From assembly GCF_030680185.1 (NCBI RefSeq), contig NZ_JAUXVZ010000062.1, positions 1-64,000 of the forward strand: a DNA stretch of 64,000 bases. The letters run 5' to 3'. The notes beneath the pieces were generated by a model that had not been told where the DNA came from, did not search any database, and worked only from the letters and a program-made list of their open reading frames with translations. Of the stretch, positions 29,753-42,028 are shown in pieces; within the stretch, counting starts at the first letter, position 1; each line of letters opens with the position of its first letter. Position numbers and translations under genes: made by a program. The DNA comes from Phenylobacterium sp. (lineage in GTDB: Bacteria; Pseudomonadota; Alphaproteobacteria; Caulobacterales; Caulobacteraceae).

Positions 29753-30138
29753 GCGGCCAGGTCAGCAGGCGGCCAGTTGTCGAAGGCCAGCAGGGCCGTT
29801 GGCGCGGCCACGTCGCCCAGATGGATCGAAAGCACGCCGCCCTTGAACATGGCCGAACTGGCCTGGCACCAGGACAACCGGCGAACGGCAAAGCCGTCGC
29901 CGACCGCCATCAGCACCAAGGCGCAGGCGCCCGAGCGGGCCAAGGCGCCCTTGCCGTCGCGGGTGATCCAGAGCCGTTCGATAGGCCTGTCTGGAAAGTC
30001 TTCGAAGAACAGCTCCCGGGCGCGGGCCTCGTCCAGGGTCCGGGCCGGGCGGCCGATCCGCGCCCAGGCCGACAATCCCACCAGCACGCCGACGGCGGCC
30101 AGAGAGCTGCTGAACTGTATAAGGAACGCCTTGTCCAC
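29749..30138 (-). CDS. small membrane-anchored hypothetical protein (GTG start)
   Basis: 129 aa. The start is placed at GTG 30138 because GGAGG lies 8 nt upstream. A longer frame from TTG 30192 would run into the terminator stem of the preceding gene. One N-terminal hydrophobic segment (FLIQFSSSLAAVGVLVGLSA) is followed by a soluble domain with RPIERLWITRDGKGALA and SIHLGDVAAPTALLAFDNWP. No known domain. Translational coupling to the desaturase-type gene suggests a shared membrane function. Confidence 0.7.
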   Translation of the reverse strand: MDKAFLIQFSSSLAAVGVLVGLSAWARIGRPARTLDEARARELFFEDFPDRPIERLWITRDGKGALARSGACALVLMAVGDGFAVRRLSWCQASSAMFKGGVLSIHLGDVAAPTALLAFDNWPPADLAA

Positions 30139-30190
30139 CGCGCTTATCCTCCCCAGAGGGGTCACGGTCGGCTCCGAAAGCGGCCCGGTC

Positions 30191-30226
30191 AAGCAAAACG
30201 GCGCGCCCCGAGCTGGGACGCGCCGT
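30191..30226 (-). terminator. terminator after the outer-membrane protein gene
   Basis: On the minus strand ACGGCGCG pairs with CGCGCCGT and is followed by TTTGCTT, about 33 nt past the stop of the outer-membrane protein gene. Confidence 0.85.
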
Positions 30227-30258
30227 CGCTTCAGACCCGAAAACGGGGTCGGAAAGGC

Positions 30259-30807
30259 TTAGAACTTGCGGACGTAGCCCACGGCCCAGACGTCGGCCGA
30301 GCCGCCGTCGTCCTGGAATTCCTGGCGGGTGTAATCCGCACGGAAGCCGTTCTGACCGTCCAGGAAGTAGCGGCCGCCGACGCCGAAGTTCCAGCTTTCG
30401 CCATCAGCCTTGCTGCTGATGCCGGCGGCCGAGGCTTCGATTTCGGTGGTGCCATAGCCGACGCGGGCGAACAGGTCGGCCTGCGGGGTGATCGGCAGGA
30501 AGCCGACGCCATAGATGGCGGCGCTGTGGTTGAGCTCCACGTCGATCGGCGAGCCGCCGATGCTCACCGGCGGACGATAGGTGTCGTCCTTCACGCCAAA
30601 CGCCAGTTCGCCTTCCACGCCCAGATAGGGGGTCAGCTTAGCGCCCAGGCGGCCCTGAATCGCGCCGAGATCGAAGTCGCCGGCGTCGGCATGGGCGTAG
30701 CCGACCGAACCATAGATTTCCGGGGCCGACATCGACTGGGCCTGAACGGCGGCGGGCGCGGCGGCCAGGACGGCCACGGTCGCGGCGGCGGTGGTGAGAG
30801 ACTTCAT
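30259..30807 (-). CDS. outer-membrane beta-barrel protein (OmpA/opacity-like porin fold)
   Basis: 182 aa. A signal peptide (cut after VQA, residue 22) precedes an eight-stranded barrel pattern: YGSVGYAHADAGDFDLGAIQ, GRLGAKLTPYLGVEGELAFG, alternating strands, and the typical C-terminal aromatic residue in VWAVGYVRKF. The GYGTTEIEAS and FGVGGRYFLDGQNGFRADYT strands fit outer-membrane proteins of the OmpW/Opa-like class. Role unknown. ATG 30807 follows GGAG by 8 nt. It is divergent from the FabH-like gene. Confidence 0.85.
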   Translation of the reverse strand: MKSLTTAAATVAVLAAAPAAVQAQSMSAPEIYGSVGYAHADAGDFDLGAIQGRLGAKLTPYLGVEGELAFGVKDDTYRPPVSIGGSPIDVELNHSAAIYGVGFLPITPQADLFARVGYGTTEIEASAAGISSKADGESWNFGVGGRYFLDGQNGFRADYTRQEFQDDGGSADVWAVGYVRKF

Positions 30808-31012
30808 ACTAGGTACTCCGAACTTGGGGACACGCTCCCCCGAGCGGCTCCTCATCGGCGGCAATCGGGGCGAATTCCTGTCCGCCTGCGGACCTTTGCG
30901 AGGCAGCCACAGAGTGTGACGAAAGAGCCACATCGCCCCCTGCCCGCTTTTCGCCTCGGCCGTGGTATCAAACCGGCGAAGCCCGGAAGAGGCTGTCTTC
31001 GGAGAAGCGATC

Positions 31013-32134
31013 TTGCATCACGCCGTCATCGCCGCCACGGGGCTCTACACCCCGTCCAACACCCTCACCAACGCCGAGCTGGTGGAGACCTTCAACGCCT
31101 ATGTGGAGCGCTTCAACGCCCGCAACGCCGAGGCCATCGCGGCGGGCGAAGTCGCGGCCCTGACGCCATCGTCGGAGGCCTTCATCGAGAAGGCTTCGGG
31201 CATCAAGTCCCGCTATGTGATGGACAAGTCCGGCCTCATCGATCCGGACATCATGCGCCCGGTGATCGCCGAGCGACCCAACGAAGAGATCTCCATCCTG
31301 GCGGAGATCGCCGTCGCCGCGGCCCGCCAGGCCCTGGAGACCTGGGGCAAGCCGGTCAGCGAGATCGGGGCGGTGATCTGTGCGGCCTCCAACATGCAGC
31401 GGGCCTATCCCGCCATGGCCATCGAGGTGCAGCAGGCCCTGGGGATCGAGGGCTTCGCCTTCGACATGAACGTCGCCTGCTCCTCGGCCACCTTCGGCAT
31501 CAAGACCGCCGCCGACTATATCGCCACGGGCTCGGCCAAGGCGGTGCTGATGGTCAATCCGGAGATCACCTCGGGCCACCTGAACTTCTGCGACCGCGAC
31601 AGCCACTTCATCTTTGGCGACGTGGCCACCGCGGTGATCGTCGAGGCTGCGGACGACGCCACGCCCGGTCAGGGCTGGGACGTGGTCGGCACGCGGCTGA
31701 AGACCGTCTTCTCCAACAATATCCGCAACAATTTCGGCTTCCTGAACCGCGCCGCGCCCGAGGGCGCAGAAGCCCGCGACAAGCTGTTCGTCCAGGAGGG
31801 CCGCAAGGTGTTCCGCGAGGTTGTGCCGATGGTCTCGGAAATGATCGTCGAGCACGCCCGGGACCTGGCCCTCGATCCCACGGCGCTCAAGCGCCTGTGG
31901 CTGCATCAGGCCAATATCAACATGAACGACATGATCGGCCGCAAGGTGCTGGGTCGCGACCCGACGCCGGAAGAGAACGTCATCATCCTGGATGAGTACG
32001 CCAACACCTCTTCGGCCGGTTCGATCATCGCCTTCCACAAGGCCAATGACGGGTTCGACGCCGGTGAGATGGGCCTGATCTGCTCGTTCGGCGCAGGGTA
32101 TTCGGCCGGCACCGTCTTCGTCCGCAAGCGCTGA
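31013..32134 (+). CDS. beta-ketoacyl-ACP synthase III family protein (TTG start)
   Basis: 373 aa from TTG 31013, which has GGAGA 7 nt ahead and begins the conserved HHAVIAATGLYTPS strand; an upstream ATG at 30962 would add unrelated residues. The thiolase-fold triad is complete: C156 (NVACSSATFG), H298 (LHQANINMND), N331 (YANTSSAGSI). It is longer than E. coli FabH because of an insertion around residues 30-60, a feature of FabH-like paralogues. It probably condenses an acyl-CoA with malonyl-ACP, but which acyl chain is unknown. No fatty-acid operon is nearby, so it may be specialised. Confidence 0.88.
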   Translation: MHHAVIAATGLYTPSNTLTNAELVETFNAYVERFNARNAEAIAAGEVAALTPSSEAFIEKASGIKSRYVMDKSGLIDPDIMRPVIAERPNEEISILAEIAVAAARQALETWGKPVSEIGAVICAASNMQRAYPAMAIEVQQALGIEGFAFDMNVACSSATFGIKTAADYIATGSAKAVLMVNPEITSGHLNFCDRDSHFIFGDVATAVIVEAADDATPGQGWDVVGTRLKTVFSNNIRNNFGFLNRAAPEGAEARDKLFVQEGRKVFREVVPMVSEMIVEHARDLALDPTALKRLWLHQANINMNDMIGRKVLGRDPTPEENVIILDEYANTSSAGSIIAFHKANDGFDAGEMGLICSFGAGYSAGTVFVRKR

Positions 32135-32158
32135 GGCCGAAGCCAGCGTCCGAAAGTG

Positions 32159-32192
32159 AAAGGCCCGCCGGGACGATCCGGCGGGCCTTTTG
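32159..32192. terminator. bidirectional terminator
   Basis: AAGGCCCGCCGG (32160-32171) pairs with CCGGCGGGCCTT (32178-32189), followed by TTGT on the + side and by TTTCACTTT on the minus side. It serves both the FabH-like gene and convergent ppdK. Confidence 0.92.
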
Positions 32193-32197
32193 TCTGT

Positions 32198-34896
<2,699 letters not shown>

Positions 34897-34900
<4 letters not shown>

Positions 34901-36897
34901 CCCGTCACTTGGCTGAAATCCGCCACGCGCCCCATGGCGTCGCGAACCTGGCTCAGAAGCCGCAGACGGTTGTCCCGTTCCGCGGCGTCTTCAGCATTCA
35001 CCAGAACCTGTTCGAAAAAGGCGTCCACGGGTCCGCGCAGACCAGACAGCGCCTGCATGGCGGCCACAAAATCCTCGGCGGCCAAGGCCTGGACCACTGC
35101 CGGCTCGACGCCGGCCAGGGTCTGGACCAGGGCCAGTTCCGCAGCCGGCGCGCCATCCATGGCGACCGCCGGGCCGTTCGGAAGAGCGCTCTTCTTCTCC
35201 TCCGCGCGAAGGATGTTGGTGGCGCGCTTGTAGCCGGCCAGCAGGTTGGCGCCGTCCTCGGTGGTCAGGAAGCCGTCCAGGGCCTCGACCCGCGCCACGA
35301 TACGCACCAGGTCGTCGTCGCCCAGGGCGAACACCGCGTCCACCAGGTCGTGGCGACGCCCCTGCTCTCTCAGGAGCACCTTGAGGCGGTCAGCGAAGAA
35401 GGCGACCAGTTCGTCGCCCGCGATCTCTCGGATCGGCAGGCGCAGGCCGCCTTCCAGCACGATGCGGATGACGCCAAGCGCCGCGCGCCGCAGGGCGTAG
35501 GGGTCCTTGGAGCCCGTAGGCTTTTCGTCGATTCCGAAGAAACCGATCAGGCTGTCGAGCTTGTCGGCCAGGGCCAGCACCTGGCCAAGCGGGCTGGCGG
35601 GGACAGCGTCGCCTGGCCCCTGCGGCTTGTAGTGATCGCGGATGGCGTCGGCGATGTCGGGGTCCAGGCCCTCGGCGCGGGCGTAGTAGCCGCCCATCAG
35701 CCCCTGAAGCTCGGGGAACTCGCCGACCATGCCGGTCACCAGGTCGGCCTTGGCCAGCCGCGCGGCCTTGGCCGCAGCGTCCGGGTCCGCGCCGACCAGA
35801 GGCGCAAGGCGACGCGCCAGTTGCGTAATCCGCTCCACGCGCTCGAACATCGTGCCCAGCTTGGCGTGGAACGTGACGCCCTTGAGCTTGTCCAGCCGGT
35901 CTTCCAGCAGGACCTTGCGATCCTCGTCCCAGAAGAAGCGGGCGTCGGACAGCCGCGCCGACAGCACCTTGGCGTTGCCCGCGGCGATGGCCGCGCCGCC
36001 GTCGGCGGCCTGGATGTTGGCCACCGTGATGAAGTGGGGCGCCAGGCCCCCGGTCGCCGGGTTGCGAACGGCGAAATACTTCTGGTGCGTCCGCATGGAG
36101 GTGCGGATCACCTCCGGCGGCAGGTCGAGGAAGGCCGGGTCCATGTCGCCGAGCACCGGCGTCGGCCATTCCGCCAGGCCCGAAACCTCGGCCAGCAGTC
36201 CCTCGTCCTCGACCAGCTCCAGATTGCGGGCGAAGCAGAGGGTGCGGGCGCCTTCGAGGATCGCCGCCTTGCGCTCCTCGGCGTCCAGGACGACGAAGTG
36301 CGCAGAAAGCCCCGTCTGATACTCGTCGAAGTTCCGAGCGCGGAAAGGCTTGGCGTCGCCCATGAAGCGGTGGCCCTCGCTGGTCTCGCCGCTGGCGATC
36401 CCGTCGATAACGAAGGGGACGACCACGCCGTCGAACACGCAGACGATCCGCTTCAGCGGCCGGACCCAGCGCAGGGTCCCCCGCCCCCAGGTCATGGACT
36501 TGGGCCAGGGGAAGTTGCGCACGATGGACTCGACCATCTCGGCGATGATCTCCGGGGTCGGACGGCCCTTGCGTTCGATCTTCGCAAACCAGACGCCGTC
36601 CTGCTCGACCAGCTGGTCGAGGGTCAGGCCGGTGGAGCGGAGGAAACCCTCCATGGCCTTTTCCGGCGAGCCGACACGAGGACCTTTGCGCTCTTCGGTG
36701 CGGTCGGCCTGGGCTTCGGGCAGGCCCTCGATCACCAGGGTCAGGCGACGCGGGCCGGCGAAGGCGGTCATGGCCTCGGGCAGGAAGCCCTGCTCGGCCA
36801 GGCGCTCACGGGCCATGCGTTCCAGGTCGCGAGCGGCCTGCGCCTGCATGCGGGCCGGAATCTCTTCGGAAAAGAGCTCGAGAAGCAGCTGAGGCAT
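34897..36897 (-). CDS. glyS: glycyl-tRNA synthetase beta subunit
   Basis: 666 aa, normal for the beta chain of the alpha2-beta2 bacterial glycyl-tRNA synthetase. Recognisable segments are [20 protein letters not shown] at the N-terminus, then [11 protein letters not shown] and [14 protein letters not shown] in the middle, and [15 protein letters not shown] in the C-terminal half. The start overlaps the stop of the upstream DUF2314 gene (TAATG), and the end overlaps ppdK. Confidence 0.97.
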
Positions 36898-37406
36898 TAC
36901 TGGACTCCGGCCTCAAGCGGTTGCGGCGAAAGACGTTCTCGACCTTCGGCGCGCTGAACCTCGTTCCACTGGTCCATCAGCGCGCGCGTGGTGAAATGGC
37001 CGTAGAGCTTGCCGCCCTTCTCATACTGCCAATCGCTGACTTGTTCGTCTTTAAAGGTGACCAGCGAGCCGTACCGAAGATCTCCGAGATCATCGGGTGG
37101 GTTGGCGAGCGTTCCGCGGCCGCCGTCCGGTTCGCGCACCACGTCAAAGACCCAGATGTGCTCCTCCCCATCCCGGGACACCGTGGGAAGACCAACCTTC
37201 ACGGCGAACTCGCTGTATCCCGGAGGGGGAGCCTCATGGAGACGCCAGAAGATCGGCAGGGTTTCCTGCGCCTGCGCCATCGCAGCGACGACGGCTGGGT
37301 CGTCTTCCGTGACGAAGACCATTTCTTCGCTCTCCGGCCGCGCCTCGGCGCAGCCGGCGGCCGTCATCATCAGTCCAGCGCAGAGGGCCAACAGGGCGGG
37401 CCTCAT
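36897..37406 (-). CDS. DUF2314 lipoprotein between glyQ and glyS
   Basis: 169 aa. A lipobox (TAAGC, Cys 19) predicts a lipid-anchored envelope protein. The DUF2314 core follows: [39 protein letters not shown] and [20 protein letters not shown], the same type as E. coli YegJ. The function of the family is unknown. It is wedged between the two synthetase subunit genes, overlapping glyQ by 4 nt and glyS by 1 nt, so it must be translated from the same message. I see no mechanistic reason for this linkage. Confidence 0.88.
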   Translation of the reverse strand: MRPALLALCAGLMMTAAGCAEARPESEEMVFVTEDDPAVVAAMAQAQETLPIFWRLHEAPPPGYSEFAVKVGLPTVSRDGEEHIWVFDVVREPDGGRGTLANPPDDLGDLRYGSLVTFKDEQVSDWQYEKGGKLYGHFTTRALMDQWNEVQRAEGRERLSPQPLEAGVQ

Positions 37407-38305
37407 GCGTTGCCCCCCTCATTGGCCACCCAGGCCTCGGCGCACATCTTGGTCAGGTCCCGGATGCGGCCGATATAGCTCTGGCGCTCGGCCACCGCGA
37501 TGGCGCCGCGGGCGTCCATCAGGTTGAACAGGTGGCTGGCCTTGAGCACGTGGTCATAGGCCGGCAGGACGATGGCCTGCCCCTGGGGCCCCTTCATCGC
37601 CAGCAGGCGCGGGACCTGGGTCTCCATGTCCTCGAACTGGCGCTTCAGGGTGGCGACGTCGTAGCCGTCGAAATTGGCCGTCGACTGCTGGCGCTCATTC
37701 TCCAGGAACACCTCGCCATAGGTCATGGGCGCGGGGCCGTCCGGATCGTTGAAGGCCAGGTCGGTGAAATGGTCGACGCCCTGCAGGTACATGGCCAGCC
37801 GCTCCAGCCCGTAGGTGAGCTCGCCGGCCACCGGCCAGACGTCCACGCCCCCCACCTGCTGGAAGTAGGTGTACTGGGTGACCTCCATACCATCGCACCA
37901 GACCTCCCAGCCCAGGCCCCAGGCGCCCACCGTGGGGTTTTCCCAGTCGTCCTCGACGAAACGGATGTCGTGCAGGCGGGTGTCGAGGCCGATGGCCTCC
38001 AGGCTGCCCAGATAGAGGTCCTGCAGATCGTCCGGGTTCGGCTTCAGGATCACCTGGTACTGGTAATAGTGCTGAAGGCGGTTCGGGTTTTCCCCATATC
38101 GGCCGTCCGCCGGGCGGCGGGAGGGCTGCACATAGGCCGCCCGCCACGGCTTTGGGCCGAGCGCGCGCAGCACCGTGGCCGGGTGGAGGGTGCCTGCCCC
38201 CACCTCCACATCATGCGGCTGCAGGATCACACAACCCTGGCGGCTCCAATAGTCATGGAGTTTCAGGATCAGGCCCTGAAACGAGAGCGGTTTTTCTGAG
38301 GACAT
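37403..38305 (-). CDS. glyQ: glycyl-tRNA synthetase alpha subunit
   Basis: 300 aa, full length. The catalytic alpha chain is recognised by [20 protein letters not shown], the [15 protein letters not shown] motif, [20 protein letters not shown] and [20 protein letters not shown]. The gene is the first of a tightly overlapping unit glyQ-DUF2314-glyS-ppdK. A strong terminator lies just upstream, insulating it from the preceding gene. Confidence 0.98.
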   Translation of the reverse strand: MSSEKPLSFQGLILKLHDYWSRQGCVILQPHDVEVGAGTLHPATVLRALGPKPWRAAYVQPSRRPADGRYGENPNRLQHYYQYQVILKPNPDDLQDLYLGSLEAIGLDTRLHDIRFVEDDWENPTVGAWGLGWEVWCDGMEVTQYTYFQQVGGVDVWPVAGELTYGLERLAMYLQGVDHFTDLAFNDPDGPAPMTYGEVFLENERQQSTANFDGYDVATLKRQFEDMETQVPRLLAMKGPQGQAIVLPAYDHVLKASHLFNLMDARGAIAVAERQSYIGRIRDLTKMCAEAWVANEGGNA

Positions 38306-38325
38306 CTGGGGCTGATTTGCAGGCG

Positions 38326-38360
38326 CAAAAAAAGTCGGCGGACCATAGGGCCCGCCGACC
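38326..38360 (-). terminator. strong terminator before glyQ
   Basis: On the minus strand GTCGGCGG pairs with CCGCCGAC and is followed by TTTTTTT. It ends the transcript of the fasciclin gene and the secreted protein gene. Confidence 0.93.
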
Positions 38361-38384
38361 TGTGCATCAAGCGCGCGGCGAAGA

Positions 38385-38828
38385 TCAGTTGCCGCTAGGC
38401 GTGCTCGCCTTGCCGGCCCGGGAGTCCGGCTCGCCGTACTTGGCCCGGTTTTCCTCGGTGTCGGGGATCGGCCCGTTGGTGACCATTTCAGTCTCGGCCG
38501 AGGCCGAGGTGGTCGCCGAGGCCATGGTGCCGGTCTCGGTGGCCGCCGTCGCGTCGCCGCTAGCGACGGCGCCGGGGGCGTTCACGGCGCCGGACATGTC
38601 GGAGTCGGTCTGGGCGCCAGTAGACATGCCGCCCGACGTCATTGCTCCGGCCTCAGCGCCAGTCGGTTGGGTGGAGTCCGCAGAGGGAAGACCCGTGCCC
38701 GCGTCCGCCGGACTGGCCTGGGTGTTCATTTCGCCCTGGGCTGCGCCGTAGGCGGTCTGGGCCTGAGCGGCGCCAGCGGTCAGTAGAGCCGCGGCCGAAG
38801 CGGCGGAGAGGATCAGTTTAAGGTTCAT
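38385..38828 (-). CDS. secreted low-complexity protein with conserved C-terminal tail
   Basis: 147 aa. A signal peptide (cut near AQA, residue 23) is followed by about 95 residues rich in Ala, Thr, Ser, Gly, Met and Asp with no obvious fold. The last 28 residues form a distinct tail, [15 protein letters not shown] then [13 protein letters not shown]. The neighbouring fasciclin protein ends with nearly the same tail, so the two probably share a targeting or binding element. I have no function for it. Confidence 0.75.
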   Translation of the reverse strand: MNLKLILSAASAAALLTAGAAQAQTAYGAAQGEMNTQASPADAGTGLPSADSTQPTGAEAGAMTSGGMSTGAQTDSDMSGAVNAPGAVASGDATAATETGTMASATTSASAETEMVTNGPIPDTEENRAKYGEPDSRAGKASTPSGN

Positions 38829-38894
38829 TGCTGCATTCCTTTGCGTTTCAACGAAGCCTGCAGGTCCCCCCCGCCGTCCTGTCAGACTCTGGGC

Positions 38895-39713
38895 TTAGTT
38901 GCCGCTCGTCGCCGAGTTCTCACCGGCGTTCGAGAGGGGCGCGCCATACTCGGCGCGGTTTTCCGGGGTGTCCGGAATGGGTTGCATGGCGCTTTCCTCG
39001 GCGGGCGCCGTCGCAGATGTGTCAGAGTCCATGCCGGTGGGCGCTGCTTCGGTCTCAGCCGGAGCCGGCTCTGACGTGGCCGAAGCATCAGCGCCAGCGG
39101 CGGCGTCCGCCGGCGGCGTGGCGGCGGCGGCCGGGACGGCGCCGGGCGTCAGCACCTTGTCGACCACATGGACAACGCCGTTGTCGGCCATGATATCGGC
39201 CTGGGTGACGCGGGCCTGGCCCACCATCCAGGTGTCGCTGCTGCCGTCGACCTCGACATTCTCACCGGCCACCGTCGGCACCGGACCCTTGGCGCCTTCG
39301 ATCTTGGAGCCATCCAGCACGGCGTTGACCACGTGATAGGTCAGGAGCTTCTGCAGCTCGGCGCGGTTCTCTTCGGCCATCAGGCGATCGAGCTCATCGG
39401 CCGGCAGGGCGGCGAAGGCGGCGTCCGTGGGGGCGAACACGGTGAGATTGCTGTTGTCCTTCAGCAGGCCCACCAGGTTGGTCGCCTCCAGCGCCTTCAC
39501 CAGCGTCGTGAACTGACCGGAAGCCTGGACCGTCTCGACAATATCGCCAGCCGGGGCGACCTGCGTCGAAGCGCGGGCCGCAGCGCCAGCCTGGGCGGCG
39601 GGAACGCCTTCCGACGGCGTGGAGGGCGCGGGCGTCATGGCGTCTTGGGCGTGGGCTGCGCCGGCGATCAGGGCGGCGACGGCCGTGGCGGTCATCAGGC
39701 GGGTCAGATGCAT
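38895..39713 (-). CDS. fasciclin-domain secreted protein with conserved C-terminal tail
   Basis: 272 aa from ATG 39713 (GAGAGG 6 nt ahead; ATG 39719 is the alternative). A signal peptide (AGAAHAQ) leads to a fasciclin/FAS1 domain at about residues 45-190: the H1 motif NLTVFAPTDAAFAALPADEL, the YH motif LLTYHVVNAVLDG, and NGVVHVVDKVLTPG. FAS1 domains mediate adhesion or carbohydrate binding. An Ala/Pro/Glu-rich linker follows, and the protein ends with PIPDTPENRAEYGAP then LSNAGENSATSGN, matching the tail of the next gene's product. Confidence 0.9.
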   Translation of the reverse strand: MHLTRLMTATAVAALIAGAAHAQDAMTPAPSTPSEGVPAAQAGAAARASTQVAPAGDIVETVQASGQFTTLVKALEATNLVGLLKDNSNLTVFAPTDAAFAALPADELDRLMAEENRAELQKLLTYHVVNAVLDGSKIEGAKGPVPTVAGENVEVDGSSDTWMVGQARVTQADIMADNGVVHVVDKVLTPGAVPAAAATPPADAAAGADASATSEPAPAETEAAPTGMDSDTSATAPAEESAMQPIPDTPENRAEYGAPLSNAGENSATSGN

Positions 39714-40434
<721 letters not shown>

Positions 40435-40467
40435 GGGCGCAACGAAACGGGACAAGGGGATAGTCAA

Positions 40468-41883
40468 ATGTTGTCATTGAATTTCAAACGGCTGGCAGGG
40501 CTCATGCTCGCCGCCGCCATCGTCGGGGCGCCTGCCGCCTCGGCCTGGGCGCAGGAAGCGCCGCCGCCCGCCGAGGCCATGGTCGAGGAGTCCTCACCCG
40601 TCGCCGACGCCGCCCCGGCCGTTGAGGCGCCCGCCGAAGTCGTCGAAGAAGTGGTCGAGGAAGAAGTCGCCACCATCGACAGCGGCGACACCGCCTGGAT
40701 GCTGACCTCCACCGCCCTGGTCCTGATGATGACCATCCCGGGCCTGGCCCTGTTCTACGGCGGCATGGTCCGCAAGAAGAACGTCATCGCCACCGTCGCC
40801 CAGAGCTTCGCCATCACCGCGGTGATGAGCGTGCTGTGGATGGTCGTGGGCTATTCCCTCGCCTTCTCCGAGAACGGCAACGCCGCCCTGAACCCGTTTG
40901 TGGGCGGGCTGAGCAATGCGTTCCTGAGCGGGGTGTCCTACGAAGGGGTGTCGGGTTCGATCCCGGAATACCTGTTCGTGGTGTTCCAGATGACCTTCTT
41001 CATCATCACGCCTGCCCTCATCACCGGCGCCTTCGCCGAGCGGATGAAGTTCTCGGCCATGCTGCTGTTCATGGTCCTGTGGTCGCTGGTGGTCTATGCG
41101 CCGGTCTGTCACTGGGTCTGGGGCGGCGGCTTCCTGAGCGAAGAAGGCGTCCTCGACTTCGCCGGCGGCACCGTGGTGCACATCAACGCCGGTGTGGCCG
41201 GTCTCGTCTGCGCCATCGTTCTGGGCAAGCGCAAAGGCTACGGCGTCGAGAACATGGCGCCGCATAACTTGGTCCTCACCATGATCGGCGCCGCCCTGCT
41301 GTGGGTGGGCTGGTTCGGCTTCAACGCCGGCTCGGCCGTCGCCGCCAACGGTCTTGCGGCCGTGGCCATGCTGAACACCCAGGTCGCCACCGCCGGCGCG
41401 GTCGTCTCCTGGATGATCATCGAGTGGGTCGAGCGCAAGAAGCCCGGCATGCTGGGCCTGGCCTCGGGCGCCATCGCGGGCCTCGTCGCCATCACGCCGG
41501 CCGCCGGCTTCGTCAGCCCGCAGGGCGCGCTGATCATCGGCGTCATCGGCGGCGCGGCGGCCTATGTGGGCGCGGTGTGGCTGAAGAAGCTGCTGAAGTA
41601 CGACGACAGCCTCGACGTCTTCGGCGTCCACGGCATCGCCGGCATCGTCGGCGCGATCCTCACCGGCGTCCTGGTCGACGCGGCCATCGTGGGCGAAGAA
41701 ACCGCGGCGGCCGCCAGCCCGATCACGCAGTTCATCGGCGTGCTGGGCACCGTGGCCTGGTCGGCGATCGCCAGCTTCGTCATCCTCATGATCTGCAAGT
41801 TCACCACCGGACTGCGGGTTTCCGAGGAAGAGGAAGTCGAAGGCCTCGACCTCTCGCAGCATGGGGAATCCCTGCACGAATAG
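40468..41883 (+). CDS. amtB: ammonium transporter
   Basis: 471 aa. A signal peptide (ASAWAQ) is followed by an acidic extension (EEVVEEEVATIDSGD) and then about eleven membrane segments. Amt signatures are FYGGMVRKKNVIATVAQSFA, the GGTVVHINAGVAGL His, the APHNLVLTMIGAALLWVGWF block with FNAGSA, and VFGVHGIAGIVGAILTGV with the second pore His. It moves ammonium into the cell and is inhibited by GlnK. Two genes form one operon with a strong terminator. Confidence 0.97.
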   Translation: MLSLNFKRLAGLMLAAAIVGAPAASAWAQEAPPPAEAMVEESSPVADAAPAVEAPAEVVEEVVEEEVATIDSGDTAWMLTSTALVLMMTIPGLALFYGGMVRKKNVIATVAQSFAITAVMSVLWMVVGYSLAFSENGNAALNPFVGGLSNAFLSGVSYEGVSGSIPEYLFVVFQMTFFIITPALITGAFAERMKFSAMLLFMVLWSLVVYAPVCHWVWGGGFLSEEGVLDFAGGTVVHINAGVAGLVCAIVLGKRKGYGVENMAPHNLVLTMIGAALLWVGWFGFNAGSAVAANGLAAVAMLNTQVATAGAVVSWMIIEWVERKKPGMLGLASGAIAGLVAITPAAGFVSPQGALIIGVIGGAAAYVGAVWLKKLLKYDDSLDVFGVHGIAGIVGAILTGVLVDAAIVGEETAAAASPITQFIGVLGTVAWSAIASFVILMICKFTTGLRVSEEEEVEGLDLSQHGESLHE

Positions 41884-41916
41884 GTCTGCGACCGACCTCA
41901 GGGTCTGACGCAGTGG

Positions 41917-41949
41917 AACGGGGGTCCTTCGGGGCCCCCGTTTTCGTTT
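41917..41949 (+). terminator. terminator after amtB
   Basis: ACGGGGG...CCCCCGT stem with a TTCG-type loop followed by TTTTCGTTT, 34 nt past the amtB stop. Confidence 0.93.
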
Positions 41950-42028
41950 GGGCTCAATGGATCGAGCGAAGGTGATCAGCCAAAGGGCAAGGTCCAGCCC
42001 TCATAGGGGCCGGCGCAAGGACACCTGA

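Noticed and set aside
34909..36957. Long + strand frame opposite glyS
   Set aside because: Shadow of glyS; same compositional signature as other antisense frames.
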